Of a DNA stretch of 64,000 nucleotides, positions 25,250 through 32,871 are shown piece by piece. The first letter of the stretch is position 1; each line of letters begins with the position of its first letter. A model generated the notes under the pieces. That model saw only the letters and a program-made list of their open reading frames with translations. It was not told the DNA's origin and did no database searches. A program made the position numbers and the translations under genes. Location of the stretch: positions 12,888-76,887 of the forward strand of contig DXFV01000042.1 of NCBI GenBank assembly GCA_019114265.1, in the 5' to 3' direction. This stretch comes from Anaerofilum faecale. GTDB lineage: Bacteria > Bacillota > Clostridia > Oscillospirales > Ruminococcaceae.

Positions 25250-27034
25250 ATGCTGTATCCGAAGATCGGCATTCGACCCACCATCGACGGCCGCTGGGGC
25301 GGTGTGCGTGAGAGCCTGGAAGAGCAGACCATGGCGATGGCGCAGAATGCCAAAGCCCTGATCGAAGAAAACCTGCGCTACCCCGACGGCACCCCCGTCC
25401 AGTGCGTGATCGCCGATTCCACCATCGGCGGCGGCGCCGAGGCCGCTGCCTGCGCCGACAAGTTCACCACCGAAAACGTGGTGGCCACCCTGACCGTCAC
25501 CCGCTGCTGGTGCTACGGCAGCGAGACCTTCGACATGGACCCCCGCACCATCAAGGCGGTATGGGGCTTCAACGGCACCGAGCGCCCTGGCGCGGTGTAT
25601 CTGGCCGCTGTGCTGGCCGCCCACGCCCAGAAGGGCCTGCCCGCCTTCTCGATCTACGGCCACGACGTGCAGGAAGCGTCCGACACCTCCGTTCCCGCCG
25701 ACGCCGCCGAGAAGATCCTGCGCTTTGCACGCTGTGCCGTGGCGGTGGGCTGGATGAAGAACAAAGCCTACGTCAACCTGGGCGGTGTGGCGATGGGTAT
25801 CGCCGGCAGCTACTGCGACGCCGCGATGTTCCAGAAATACTTCGGCATCCGCCCCGAGTGGGTGGACATGACCGAGATCATCCGCCGCATCACGCTGGAG
25901 ATCTACGACCACGAGGAATACGACCGCGCGCTGGCTTGGGTGAAGAAGAACTGCCGAGAGGGCTTCGACTGCAACGCCGGCAAGAACCTGCCCGAGGTCA
26001 TCACCAAGTCGAAGGTTGTCCCCGCCGACAAGGACTGGGAGTTCATCACCAAGATGACGATGGTCATGCGCGACATCCTCTACGGCAACCCGAAGCTGGA
26101 CGAGATGGGATGGCACGAGGAAGCTCTGGGCAAGAACGCTGTGGCCGGCGGCTTCCAGGGCCAGCGCAACTGGACCGACTGGCTGCCCAACGCCGACTTC
26201 ACCGAGGCGATCATGGCCTCCACCTTCGACTGGAACGGCCCCAAGCAGCCCACCCCGTTTGCCACCGAGAACGACACCCTGAACGGCGTGGCGATGATGC
26301 TGGGCACCCTGGTGACCGGCACCGCTCCCTGCTTCCACGACGTGCGCACCTACTGGAGCCCCGAGGCCTGTGAGCGGGTCACCGGCCACAAGCCCACGGG
26401 CGTGGCGAAGGACGGCTTCATCCACCTCATCAATTCCGGCGCCACCGCGCTGGACGGCTCCGGCGCCGTCACCAACGATAAGGGCGAGCACGTGATGAAG
26501 CCCTTCTGGGAGATGACCGACAAGGACATAAACGCCTGCCTGGAGGCCACCGACTGGTGCCGTGCCAACTATGAGTACTTCCGCGGCGGCGGCTTCTCCA
26601 GCCACTTCCGCTGCGCCGCCGAGATGCCTGTGACCATGCTGCGCGTGAACATCGTGGAGGGTGTCGGTCCTGTGCTGCAGCTGGCCGAAGGCTGGACTGC
26701 CAACCTGCCCGACGACGTGCACACCCCCATCGACCTGCGCACCGACCGCACCTGGCCCACCACCTGGTTCGTTCCCCGCCTGACCGGCAAGGGAGCCTTC
26801 AAGGACGTGTACAGCGTGATGGCCAACTGGGGCGCCAACCACGGCGTGACTGTCTACGGCCATGTGGGCGCGGATCTGGTCACCCTGGCTTCGATGCTGC
26901 GCATCCCCGTGGCGCTGCACAACCTGCCGGAGGAGAAGGTTTACCGTCCGCACAGCTGGGCTGCCTTCGGCACCCAGGATACCGAGGCCGCCGACTTTGC
27001 CGCCTGCAAGCACTACGGCCCGCTCTACCGCTGA
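25250..27034 (+). CDS. fucI: L-fucose isomerase
   Basis: A 594-residue ketol isomerase converting L-fucose to L-fuculose; the length is typical for FucI. The N-terminus (KIGIRPTIDGRWGGVRESLE) and the central TLNGVAMMLGTLVTGTAPCF are family hallmarks. Mn2+-binding acidic residues are expected in the middle third (near the AWVKKN and AMIASTFDW-type segments) and His near the C-terminus (ALHNLPEEKVYRPHSW). The ATG follows AAGGAGG sixteen bases after the kinase. It is last in the operon, followed by an intrinsic terminator. D-arabinose can also be a substrate of this family. Confidence 0.96.
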   Translation: MLYPKIGIRPTIDGRWGGVRESLEEQTMAMAQNAKALIEENLRYPDGTPVQCVIADSTIGGGAEAAACADKFTTENVVATLTVTRCWCYGSETFDMDPRTIKAVWGFNGTERPGAVYLAAVLAAHAQKGLPAFSIYGHDVQEASDTSVPADAAEKILRFARCAVAVGWMKNKAYVNLGGVAMGIAGSYCDAAMFQKYFGIRPEWVDMTEIIRRITLEIYDHEEYDRALAWVKKNCREGFDCNAGKNLPEVITKSKVVPADKDWEFITKMTMVMRDILYGNPKLDEMGWHEEALGKNAVAGGFQGQRNWTDWLPNADFTEAIMASTFDWNGPKQPTPFATENDTLNGVAMMLGTLVTGTAPCFHDVRTYWSPEACERVTGHKPTGVAKDGFIHLINSGATALDGSGAVTNDKGEHVMKPFWEMTDKDINACLEATDWCRANYEYFRGGGFSSHFRCAAEMPVTMLRVNIVEGVGPVLQLAEGWTANLPDDVHTPIDLRTDRTWPTTWFVPRLTGKGAFKDVYSVMANWGANHGVTVYGHVGADLVTLASMLRIPVALHNLPEEKVYRPHSWAAFGTQDTEAADFAACKHYGPLYR

Positions 27035-27153
27035 TTTTCTGGCAAAACAGGCGCAGGGCCGCGGAAAACTTCCGAAGAATCTGTGCCTGCGGCAGGCCCA
27101 AAGGCTCCGCCTTTGGAATCCGCGATTTTTTGAAAAAAATCGAGTAAAACTTT

Positions 27154-27188
27154 CAGGGACGGCTTTTGCAGAGCCGCCCCTGTTTTTT
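27154..27188 (+). terminator. intrinsic terminator of the fucose operon
   Basis: The stem CAGGGACGGCT / AGCCGCCCCTG (27154-27182, one mismatch) is followed by six T. A second hairpin, CCAAAGG / CCTTTGG, lies just upstream (27098-27116). Confidence 0.85.
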
Positions 27189-27200
27189 ATGTGCAAAAAA

Positions 27201-27233
27201 AGAACGCCTTCCACTGCCAAGGAAAAGCGTTCT
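27201..27233 (+). repeat. hairpin flanking the 227-bp repeat (left)
   Basis: AGAACGC (27201-27207) pairs with GCGTTCT (27227-27233), with CTTCC / GGAA inside. A similar hairpin (AGAATGCC / GGCGTTCT, 27465-27497) lies immediately on the other side of repeat copy 1. Confidence 0.6.
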
Positions 27234-27237
27234 CAAT

Positions 27238-27464
27238 CTGTCGAAAAAGTCAAAATCCGTCGCCGTCGGCGGATATGTGCCGACGACGGCGACACCGATA
27301 GGGAAATTTTGCGGCAAATTGTGTGCGAGAAACACAGTGACGAGTGCGCGATTTGCCGTAAAATTTTGTCGAAGGGGATTACACAAGGGGAAACAGACGC
27401 GTTAGGCGATTGCCGTGCGCGGCTGTTGCCTCTTGTGCAGCGTGTTGAGAAACTCGACACGCTG
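27238..27464 (+). repeat. 227-bp structured intergenic repeat, copy 1
   Basis: Direct repeat of 28799-29025: same length, ~85% identical by eye, same strand. It contains three inverted repeats in order: GTCGCCGTCGGC (27259) with a bulged partner at 27279-27293; AAATTTTGCGGCAAAT (27304-27319) with 27351-27366; and CGTGTTGAG / CTCGACACG (27441-27461). No convincing ribosome site or gene lies within it. The 476-base gap 27034-27510 is made up of the fucI terminator, this repeat and its flanking hairpins. Confidence 0.85.
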
Positions 27465-27509
27465 AGAATGCCTTTCCCTGCCGGGGGAAGGCGTTCTGCG
27501 CAGATCGCG

Positions 27510-28760
27510 TTACTCGTCGATGATCTTATACTGCTTCAGCAGCTCCACCCGTCGCTTTCCGATCTCCATGGAAGATGCCGCGTCGTTATTGGACGAATGG
27601 CGCACCTCTTTCTGGTACTTCCAGATGCGGCTGGCCCACGCCACCGGCAGAAGATACGGGTGCTTTTTCAGATACGGATACCGTCCCTGCAGACTCTTCG
27701 CGGGTAGGAAAATTGTTTTCAGCACGCTGTTTTTTGCCTGCTTGCCCTGTTTCTGGGCCGACACGGTGTTCAGCGTGATCTGGCTGGAATGCTTGCGGCT
27801 CATATCCGCGTCGCCGAACACGCCGCCGTCCAGCAGGTCCTGCAGCAGCGCTTCTCCGTCCACGCGGGGCGCGGCCCAGTCGGGCGGCAGGCAGGCTTTT
27901 TCCGCATCCAGACACAGGTGCTTTTTGCCGATGTCGAACAATGCCGCGGCAAAGCCGTCCGCCCGCACCGATGCACACGCCTGCTGTACATGCGGCCAGT
28001 CGATCTGCGCACCGTAGTTCTGGGCATACAGCACGATGTCGCACACCTGCCGGATTCCGAAGCCGCTGTGCAGAAAATGTTTGAAGGCATGCAGAATCAG
28101 GTACAGCAGATGATCGGTGTGGGAGAGGGTGTACACCTCCACGCCGTCGATTTTCACAGTGGTCAGGCGGTCGAACATGCCGTCAAACAGACCGTTCAGC
28201 TCGCCGTATGCCTCCGACTGGGAGGGGAACAGCTCCTTGTGCAGCTCCACATACAAAAGGCCGTTCTGCTTGCGGTAGGGCACCTCGCCCGCCTCGTCCA
28301 GATCGTCGGCGGGAGCCAGCGGGGCCATCCCGTTTTCCACAAAAACCCGGTGACAGGTGGAAAACTGCTCCGGCGGAATCAGAATATCCTCGTCGCCGGA
28401 GGTGCGGTGGTCGGCAAACGGGTACAAACTGCGGCAGACAAGTCCCTTCACCACAGCCGGCGTCGCGCCCTGCTGCACAAGGCGCGGATACAGCTGCAGC
28501 AGCTCCATCGTCTTGCGCCCCTGCACCATCACCAGACGCACCGCCTGTCCGCGCAGCGTCTGCACCAGCTCGGGCGGCGCACTGGCGAAGGCCGGGCAGG
28601 AATACACCGCCTCAAAGATCATGGGCAGGATCTGGTGCTGGGAAGACAGCTTGAACAGCGCCGTCCAGTCCCCGGCGGACAGGCCGTCCTTCCAGTTCAC
28701 CTGTGTGCCGTTCAGAAAGCAGCGCAGCGCCTCGAGCATTTTTTCCTGGATCATCTGCAT
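27510..28760 (-). CDS. nucleotidyltransferase-fold family protein, function unknown
   Basis: A 416-residue protein resembling the uncharacterised nucleotidyltransferase family often annotated NTP_transf_5. The likely active-site region is ~95-135 (VVKGLVCRSLYPFADHRTSG followed by DEDILIPPEQF), where the G-D/E-D-x-D/I acidic pair fits a minimal nucleotidyltransferase. A helical middle (HTDHLLYLILHAFKHFLHSG) and a basic C-terminal tail follow. Two in-frame TTG codons lie upstream, but AGAGG is placed for the ATG at 28760. It is alone on its strand and bracketed by two copies of the 227-bp repeat, suggesting movement as a unit. Substrate unknown. Confidence 0.75.
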   Translation of the reverse strand: MQMIQEKMLEALRCFLNGTQVNWKDGLSAGDWTALFKLSSQHQILPMIFEAVYSCPAFASAPPELVQTLRGQAVRLVMVQGRKTMELLQLYPRLVQQGATPAVVKGLVCRSLYPFADHRTSGDEDILIPPEQFSTCHRVFVENGMAPLAPADDLDEAGEVPYRKQNGLLYVELHKELFPSQSEAYGELNGLFDGMFDRLTTVKIDGVEVYTLSHTDHLLYLILHAFKHFLHSGFGIRQVCDIVLYAQNYGAQIDWPHVQQACASVRADGFAAALFDIGKKHLCLDAEKACLPPDWAAPRVDGEALLQDLLDGGVFGDADMSRKHSSQITLNTVSAQKQGKQAKNSVLKTIFLPAKSLQGRYPYLKKHPYLLPVAWASRIWKYQKEVRHSSNNDAASSMEIGKRRVELLKQYKIIDE

Positions 28761-28798
28761 AGACAACAAACCTCTGTTGCGAAAAAAAATAGAATAGA

Positions 28799-29025
28799 CT
28801 GTCGAAAAAGTTCAAAATCCGTCGCCGTCGGCGGACATGCGCCGACGACGGCGACACCGACAGGGAAATTTTGCGGCAAATTGTGTGCGAGGAGCAAAGC
28901 GACGAGTGCGCGATTTGCCGTAAAATTTTGTCGAAGGGGATTCCAAAGGGGGAAATAGCCGCGGCAGGCGCAGCCGTGCGCGGCTGTTGCCTCCTATGCA
29001 GCGTGTCGAGAAACTCGACACGCTG
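28799..29025 (+). repeat. 227-bp structured intergenic repeat, copy 2
   Basis: Second direct copy. Its 3' hairpin is longer than in copy 1: GCAGCGTGTCGAG / CTCGACACGCTGC is a perfect 13-bp stem with an AAA loop, ending at ~29029. The central ATTTGCC / GGCAAAT pairing is kept. The 28760-29076 gap holds this repeat and nothing else recognisable. Confidence 0.85.
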
Positions 29026-29075
29026 CATAGAATATGCGGTATTTTTATGATACACGATTCTCTCTTTCTATGCAA

Positions 29076-29951
29076 TCAATTGGGAACAAAATCCACGGTC
29101 ACGATCTCGGGAATGTTGTTGAAGCGCGGCACCCGCTCGGTGCTGCCAAGACCGCGGGAGAGCACCAGCGACTTTTGCCCGTCGGTCGAGCGGTACACGC
29201 CCTCCAGCCGTCCGGGGAACCACCCGAAATCCGGCCCGTACAGTCCCCCGATCAGCGGAAAAATCACCTGCCCGCCGTGCACATGGCCGGAAAAGACGCA
29301 GTCCACCTCCCACTCGTCCAGTCCGTCGTTGAGCAGCCAGCACACCGGCATATGGCACAGCAGGATGGTATAGCGGTCGGTGTTCTGGAAGTCGGACAGA
29401 AAGGCGCATTCCTCCTCGTCGGCTTCGCCGGTTTTCAGGTATTTCTCGGGCAGGCAGTAGCCGTAGATGCCGCCCAGACGGATGGGCTGCCCCTTCACCT
29501 CGATGTCCAGATAGTCCCGCTCCAGAACGGTGGCGCCGGCCTCCTCATACAGCGGCACGAGGTCGGTGCCGAAGTTCTGCCGGTACTCCACCTCATGGTT
29601 GCCCAGCGACAGGTACACCGGCGCGATGGCGGCCAGCTCCCGGATGGTGCCGGTGGCCACGGAGGTGTCGGGGTCGTCGGCATTCAGCAGGTCGCCGGTG
29701 AACAGGATGAGGTCCGGCTGCTGCGCCGCCACCGTTCGCACCAGGTCGTGCTCCTCGGTTTCAAAGACGCTGTTGTGCAGGTCGGACAGCTGCACCACCC
29801 GCACCGTTTCCGAAAAGCCGTCGGCAGGGATGGTGTAATGGGAAACCTCCAGGCTGTTTTTGGAGCTTTGCAGCATATTGTAACACAGGCAGGCCAGTGC
29901 CAGCAGCACCAGCAGCAAGACAAGCAGATAGAGTTTTCGTGTTTTTTTCAT
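29076..29951 (-). CDS. membrane-anchored metallophosphoesterase (YkuE/YaeI-like)
   Basis: A 291-residue calcineurin-like phosphoesterase. A single N-terminal membrane segment (~7-26, LYLLVLLLVLLALACLCY) would place the enzyme outside. The metal-binding motifs appear in order: SDLHN (~55-59), GDLLN (~86-90), GNHE (~118-121), LCHMP (~200) and GHVHGGQ (~222-228). The family includes enzymes acting on lipid A or UDP-sugar lipids and many of unknown substrate. The ATG at 29951 is followed by a basic MKKTRK start. The neighbours (repeat copy 2, recombinase region) give no hint of its role. Confidence 0.9.
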   Translation of the reverse strand: MKKTRKLYLLVLLLVLLALACLCYNMLQSSKNSLEVSHYTIPADGFSETVRVVQLSDLHNSVFETEEHDLVRTVAAQQPDLILFTGDLLNADDPDTSVATGTIRELAAIAPVYLSLGNHEVEYRQNFGTDLVPLYEEAGATVLERDYLDIEVKGQPIRLGGIYGYCLPEKYLKTGEADEEECAFLSDFQNTDRYTILLCHMPVCWLLNDGLDEWEVDCVFSGHVHGGQVIFPLIGGLYGPDFGWFPGRLEGVYRSTDGQKSLVLSRGLGSTERVPRFNNIPEIVTVDFVPN

Positions 29952-30168
29952 GGTCGTCCGCCCTCCGCATTCTGTTCACGCTCCGGTTTCTCTCTTGTAT
30001 TGTACCATGTTTTCGCGCGGATTGCATCCGGATCGTGTCGCAAACCCGGGGCCGTTCTGCCCGCGCCGCCCCCATCGGACAGGCTTTTCGCGGCATCATC
30101 GCTTTTTTGACAACATAGTATGAAAAAGCAGCCGTTTGCGCTGCGATTTCACACAGGGAGGCATCGCC

Positions 30169-30306
30169 ATGAAACAGCCCCGATACATCGTGCAGGAACA
30201 TTTTCTCTCCGCAGGCTCTGCGCAGCGAGGACAGACAATCCGGCAGCTTCTCGCGCTCTACCTTGCAAACGCTGTCAAGTATGCGCCCGGCGCAGCGCCG
30301 CAATAG
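30169..30306 (+). CDS. small ORF (45 aa) ahead of the serine recombinase
   Basis: An ATG at 30169 follows AGGGAGG at ideal spacing and opens a 45-residue reading frame (starts MKQPRYIVQEHFLSAG, ends YAPGAAPQ). It is in the recombinase direction and ends 51 bases before that gene. A TTGACA at 30107 could start a shared transcript, though no good -10 was found. No family is recognised. It could be a small accessory protein, a leader peptide or a remnant. The gap 29951-30169 otherwise shows nothing clear. Confidence 0.5.
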   Translation: MKQPRYIVQEHFLSAGSAQRGQTIRQLLALYLANAVKYAPGAAPQ

Positions 30307-30357
30307 ACATCCCGTCGGCGGCGCGGTATCCTGTGAACGGACAAGGGAGGGATGAGC

Positions 30358-31932
30358 ATGAAAGCCGCGATCTACTGCCGCCTGAGCAAAGAGGACGAGA
30401 ACCTGGAGGGCAGCGCACAGGAATCCGAGAGCATCCAGAACCAGAAATCCATGCTGATCCAGTACGCGGTGGACCACGGATACGAGATCTACGGCATCTA
30501 CTGCGACGAGGACTACTCGGGCATCGACCGCGACCGCCCGGATTTTGCCCGGATGATCGAGGCAGCCAGCCATCGGCGGTTTGAGGTGATTCTGGCAAAA
30601 ACGCAGTCGCGCTTCACCCGCGACATGGAGCTGGTGGAAAAATACCTGCACGGCAAATTTGTCGAGTGGGGGATTCGGTTCATCGCGGTGGTGGATCACG
30701 TGGATACCGCCGACGCCGCAGGCAAAAAAAGCCGTCAGATCAACGGCCTTGTCAACGAATGGTATCTGGAGGACCTGTCGGGCAATGTGCGGTCAGTGCT
30801 GGACCACAAGCGCCGGGAGGGAAAATACATCGCTTCGGCGCCGCTCTACGGCTACTGCAAGGACCCAGCCGACCACAACCGCATTGTGGTGGACCCCCCC
30901 GCCGCGGCGGTGGTGCAGCGGATCTTCTCGCTGTGTCTGGAGGGGTGCGGCAGCAGCCGCATCGCGCAGATCTTAAATGAAGAGAATATCCCCTCCCCTT
31001 CCCTGTACAAGCAGCAGAACGGACAGCACTGTCCCGGTCCGCCCCACCCGAACAGCGATGTATGGGGCAAGGCCACCGTCTACCGCATCCTGACCACCCG
31101 CACCTATGCCGGCGACTTGGAGCAGGGGCGTCACCGCAAGGTGAGCTACAAATCCAAAAAGACGGTGTGGCTGCCGCGGGAGGAGTGGATCGTGGTGCCA
31201 AACACCCACGAGCCGGTGATCGACCGGGACACCTTCGACCAGGTACAGCAGATGCTTCGCCGCCGCGCGCGCAGCAGCGGACCGGGACAGATACATCCGC
31301 TGGCGGCGAAGGTGCAGTGCGGCATCTGCGGCGCGATGATGGAGCAGAGCTCGTCCGGCTGCACCGCCAAAGGGCGGGACGGTCCGGTGCGGTATTTCCG
31401 CTGCCGGATGTCCCAGCGGGACCGTCGCCGCTGCACCGGCCAGCCGTACATGCCCACCGCCCAGCTGGAAGAGCTGGTGCTGGAACGTCTGCGCAGCTAT
31501 GTGCGCGCCTATTTCGATCCCGCGTCGCTGGACCACATCCTGCTGTGTGCCGAGGCGGAGAAAAAACGGCAGACAAGGCAGGAGGAGCTGCGCCGCCTGC
31601 GGTCGGAGCTGGAACGCCGCCGCCGCGCCATCCAGCAGCTGTATCTGGACAAAACGGAGGGGCTTGTCCCGCCCGAGCAGTTCAGCCAGCTGAACGAGGC
31701 ATTTCTGCAGCAGGCCGGGCAGCTGGAAAAGCGCTGCGCCGCGCTGGAGGAAGAGCTGGACGAATCGACCGGCGAGACCCGGCGCCGCCAGCTGGAGCAG
31801 TATCTGCGGGGACTTTTGGAGGTCCCGCGGCTGGACCGCCAGCTGGTGTGTCTGCTGGTGGACCATGTGACGGTGTTCCCGCCCGACAAAGCTGCCGGCA
31901 CCCGCCGAATCGAGATCGACTGGCGGTTCTGA
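30358..31932 (+). CDS. large serine recombinase
   Basis: A 524-residue site-specific recombinase. The catalytic domain begins at residue 1, with Arg8-Leu-Ser10 in AIYCRLSKED (Ser10 nucleophile) and further conserved arginines (AKTQSRFTRDMELVE, ~85). The Recombinase domain spans ~165-280. A zinc ribbon follows (CGICG near 322; distal cysteines around 345-365). A coiled coil (~390-475) is rich in Glu, Arg and Leu. Such enzymes integrate and excise phages, conjugative elements or sporulation-gene inserts. Of two nearby ATGs, 30358 has proper spacing from AGGGAGG. It lies ~180 bases from a sleC-like gene that is cut in mid-frame. Confidence 0.92.
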   Translation: MKAAIYCRLSKEDENLEGSAQESESIQNQKSMLIQYAVDHGYEIYGIYCDEDYSGIDRDRPDFARMIEAASHRRFEVILAKTQSRFTRDMELVEKYLHGKFVEWGIRFIAVVDHVDTADAAGKKSRQINGLVNEWYLEDLSGNVRSVLDHKRREGKYIASAPLYGYCKDPADHNRIVVDPPAAAVVQRIFSLCLEGCGSSRIAQILNEENIPSPSLYKQQNGQHCPGPPHPNSDVWGKATVYRILTTRTYAGDLEQGRHRKVSYKSKKTVWLPREEWIVVPNTHEPVIDRDTFDQVQQMLRRRARSSGPGQIHPLAAKVQCGICGAMMEQSSSGCTAKGRDGPVRYFRCRMSQRDRRRCTGQPYMPTAQLEELVLERLRSYVRAYFDPASLDHILLCAEAEKKRQTRQEELRRLRSELERRRRAIQQLYLDKTEGLVPPEQFSQLNEAFLQQAGQLEKRCAALEEELDESTGETRRRQLEQYLRGLLEVPRLDRQLVCLLVDHVTVFPPDKAAGTRRIEIDWRF

Positions 31933-31955
31933 CCGGCCGCCCCGCCCTCCGGACA

Positions 31956-32009
31956 TGCCTTCCCCTGGCAGGGGAAGGTGCCGCCGACGGCGGCGGATGA
32001 GGTCGAAGC
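31956..32009 (+). repeat. double-hairpin intergenic repeat, copy B
   Basis: Identical to copy A (10399) through hairpin 1 and the GGATGAGGTCGAAGC tail. The hairpin 2 stem is GCCGCC / GGCGGC. It lies just after the recombinase gene. Confidence 0.8.
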
Positions 32010-32109
32010 CCTCCCCGTTCCTCTTCGCCTTCCCCTCTCCTTCGGAACATCCCAAGCCCGCAATTTCCGTTCTTTCGCCCAATTCGCCTGCCCATCTGCG
32101 TGCGTCGTC

Positions 32110-32711
32110 TCTTCCCCCCAGGTGGGATACACCTCGCTGGAAGCCACGTTGGCGATGTAGTCGCGGAAGCTGACGGTCACGTTTTGGGCGCTGGAAGTGG
32201 GGCGTCCCAGATGCACGGTGATCTTGTCGGGGATGATGGGGAACTCCAGCACGCGCGGCACACAGGCGCCGATGGGCTGCGGGCCGCTCGCACCGCCGGG
32301 CGCGAACAGATGGTGCGCCGGCACCACTGTCTCGTCAAACGAGACCGGCATGGGGCCATTGGGGTCGAGCGGGACGAATTTCAGGGTGGCCAGGCTCACC
32401 TGGCCGTCGAAGATCTGCACCCCTCTGATCGAGATGGGGGAATACCCAACTGCCTGTGCCGTCAGGTCCACCGTTGCGTAGGGCTGCACATCGGTGTTGT
32501 TCTCGTCCAGCGAGTAGGCCGCCGCCGGGGCGGGGATGCTGATATCGGTTGTAAGTCCTTCATCGTCGGTGGTGCGGGTGACGTCCACGCCGCTGCCGGT
32601 GACATGCACCACCGCCCCCGCCACCGGACCGGCCTGGCGCGCGGCAAAGCTGGAGATGCGCAGGGTTCCCTGCCCGGCCGCGCGGGGACGGGATGTCTGG
32701 GTCAATGCCAT
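32110..32711 (-). pseudogene. 3'-truncated SleC-like spore cortex-lytic protein gene
   Basis: From the ATG at 32711 (AAGGAGGA six bases upstream) about 200 codons resemble the N-terminal half of clostridial SleC-type germination proteins: TLRISSFAAR, IRGVQIFDGQVSLATLKFVP, and the hallmark FRDYIANVASSEVYPTW ending at 32118. Homology stops there. The continuing frame runs through repeat copy B and antisense into the recombinase gene, and it codes for nothing recognisable. The remaining ~200 residues with the catalytic part are absent. The likely cause is insertion or deletion linked to the adjacent serine recombinase. Family assignment is from motif memory. Confidence 0.7.
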
Positions 32712-32801
32712 ATCCATTCCTCCTTTTGGTTTGGTAAAAAGCCGGCTGGCTTCAAGGCCAGCATATTCGCGGCCCGGCCCGATGGTGCGGCGGGATTGGT
32801 A

Positions 32802-32830
32802 TTGGCAAGCGGGCGCTTTTGTATTATACT
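32802..32830 (+). promoter_or_regulatory. promoter of the aldose-epimerase-like operon
   Basis: TTGGCA (32802-32807), a 17-base spacer and TATACT (32825-32830), about 40 bases before the start codon. Confidence 0.6.
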
Positions 32831-32871
32831 GAGAGCATCCGCACCGATCCGAAACGTAAGGAGGCAAAACG

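Noticed and set aside
27166..27405. Short ORFs inside the 227-bp repeats that look alike in both copies
   Set aside because: The similarity follows from the DNA repeat itself; no ribosome site, and differences do not favour synonymous sites by eye.
31509..32118. Continuation of the sleC-like frame leftward to 31509
   Set aside because: Past the VYPTW point it reads through repeat copy B and antisense to the recombinase, so it is treated as fortuitous and not part of a gene.
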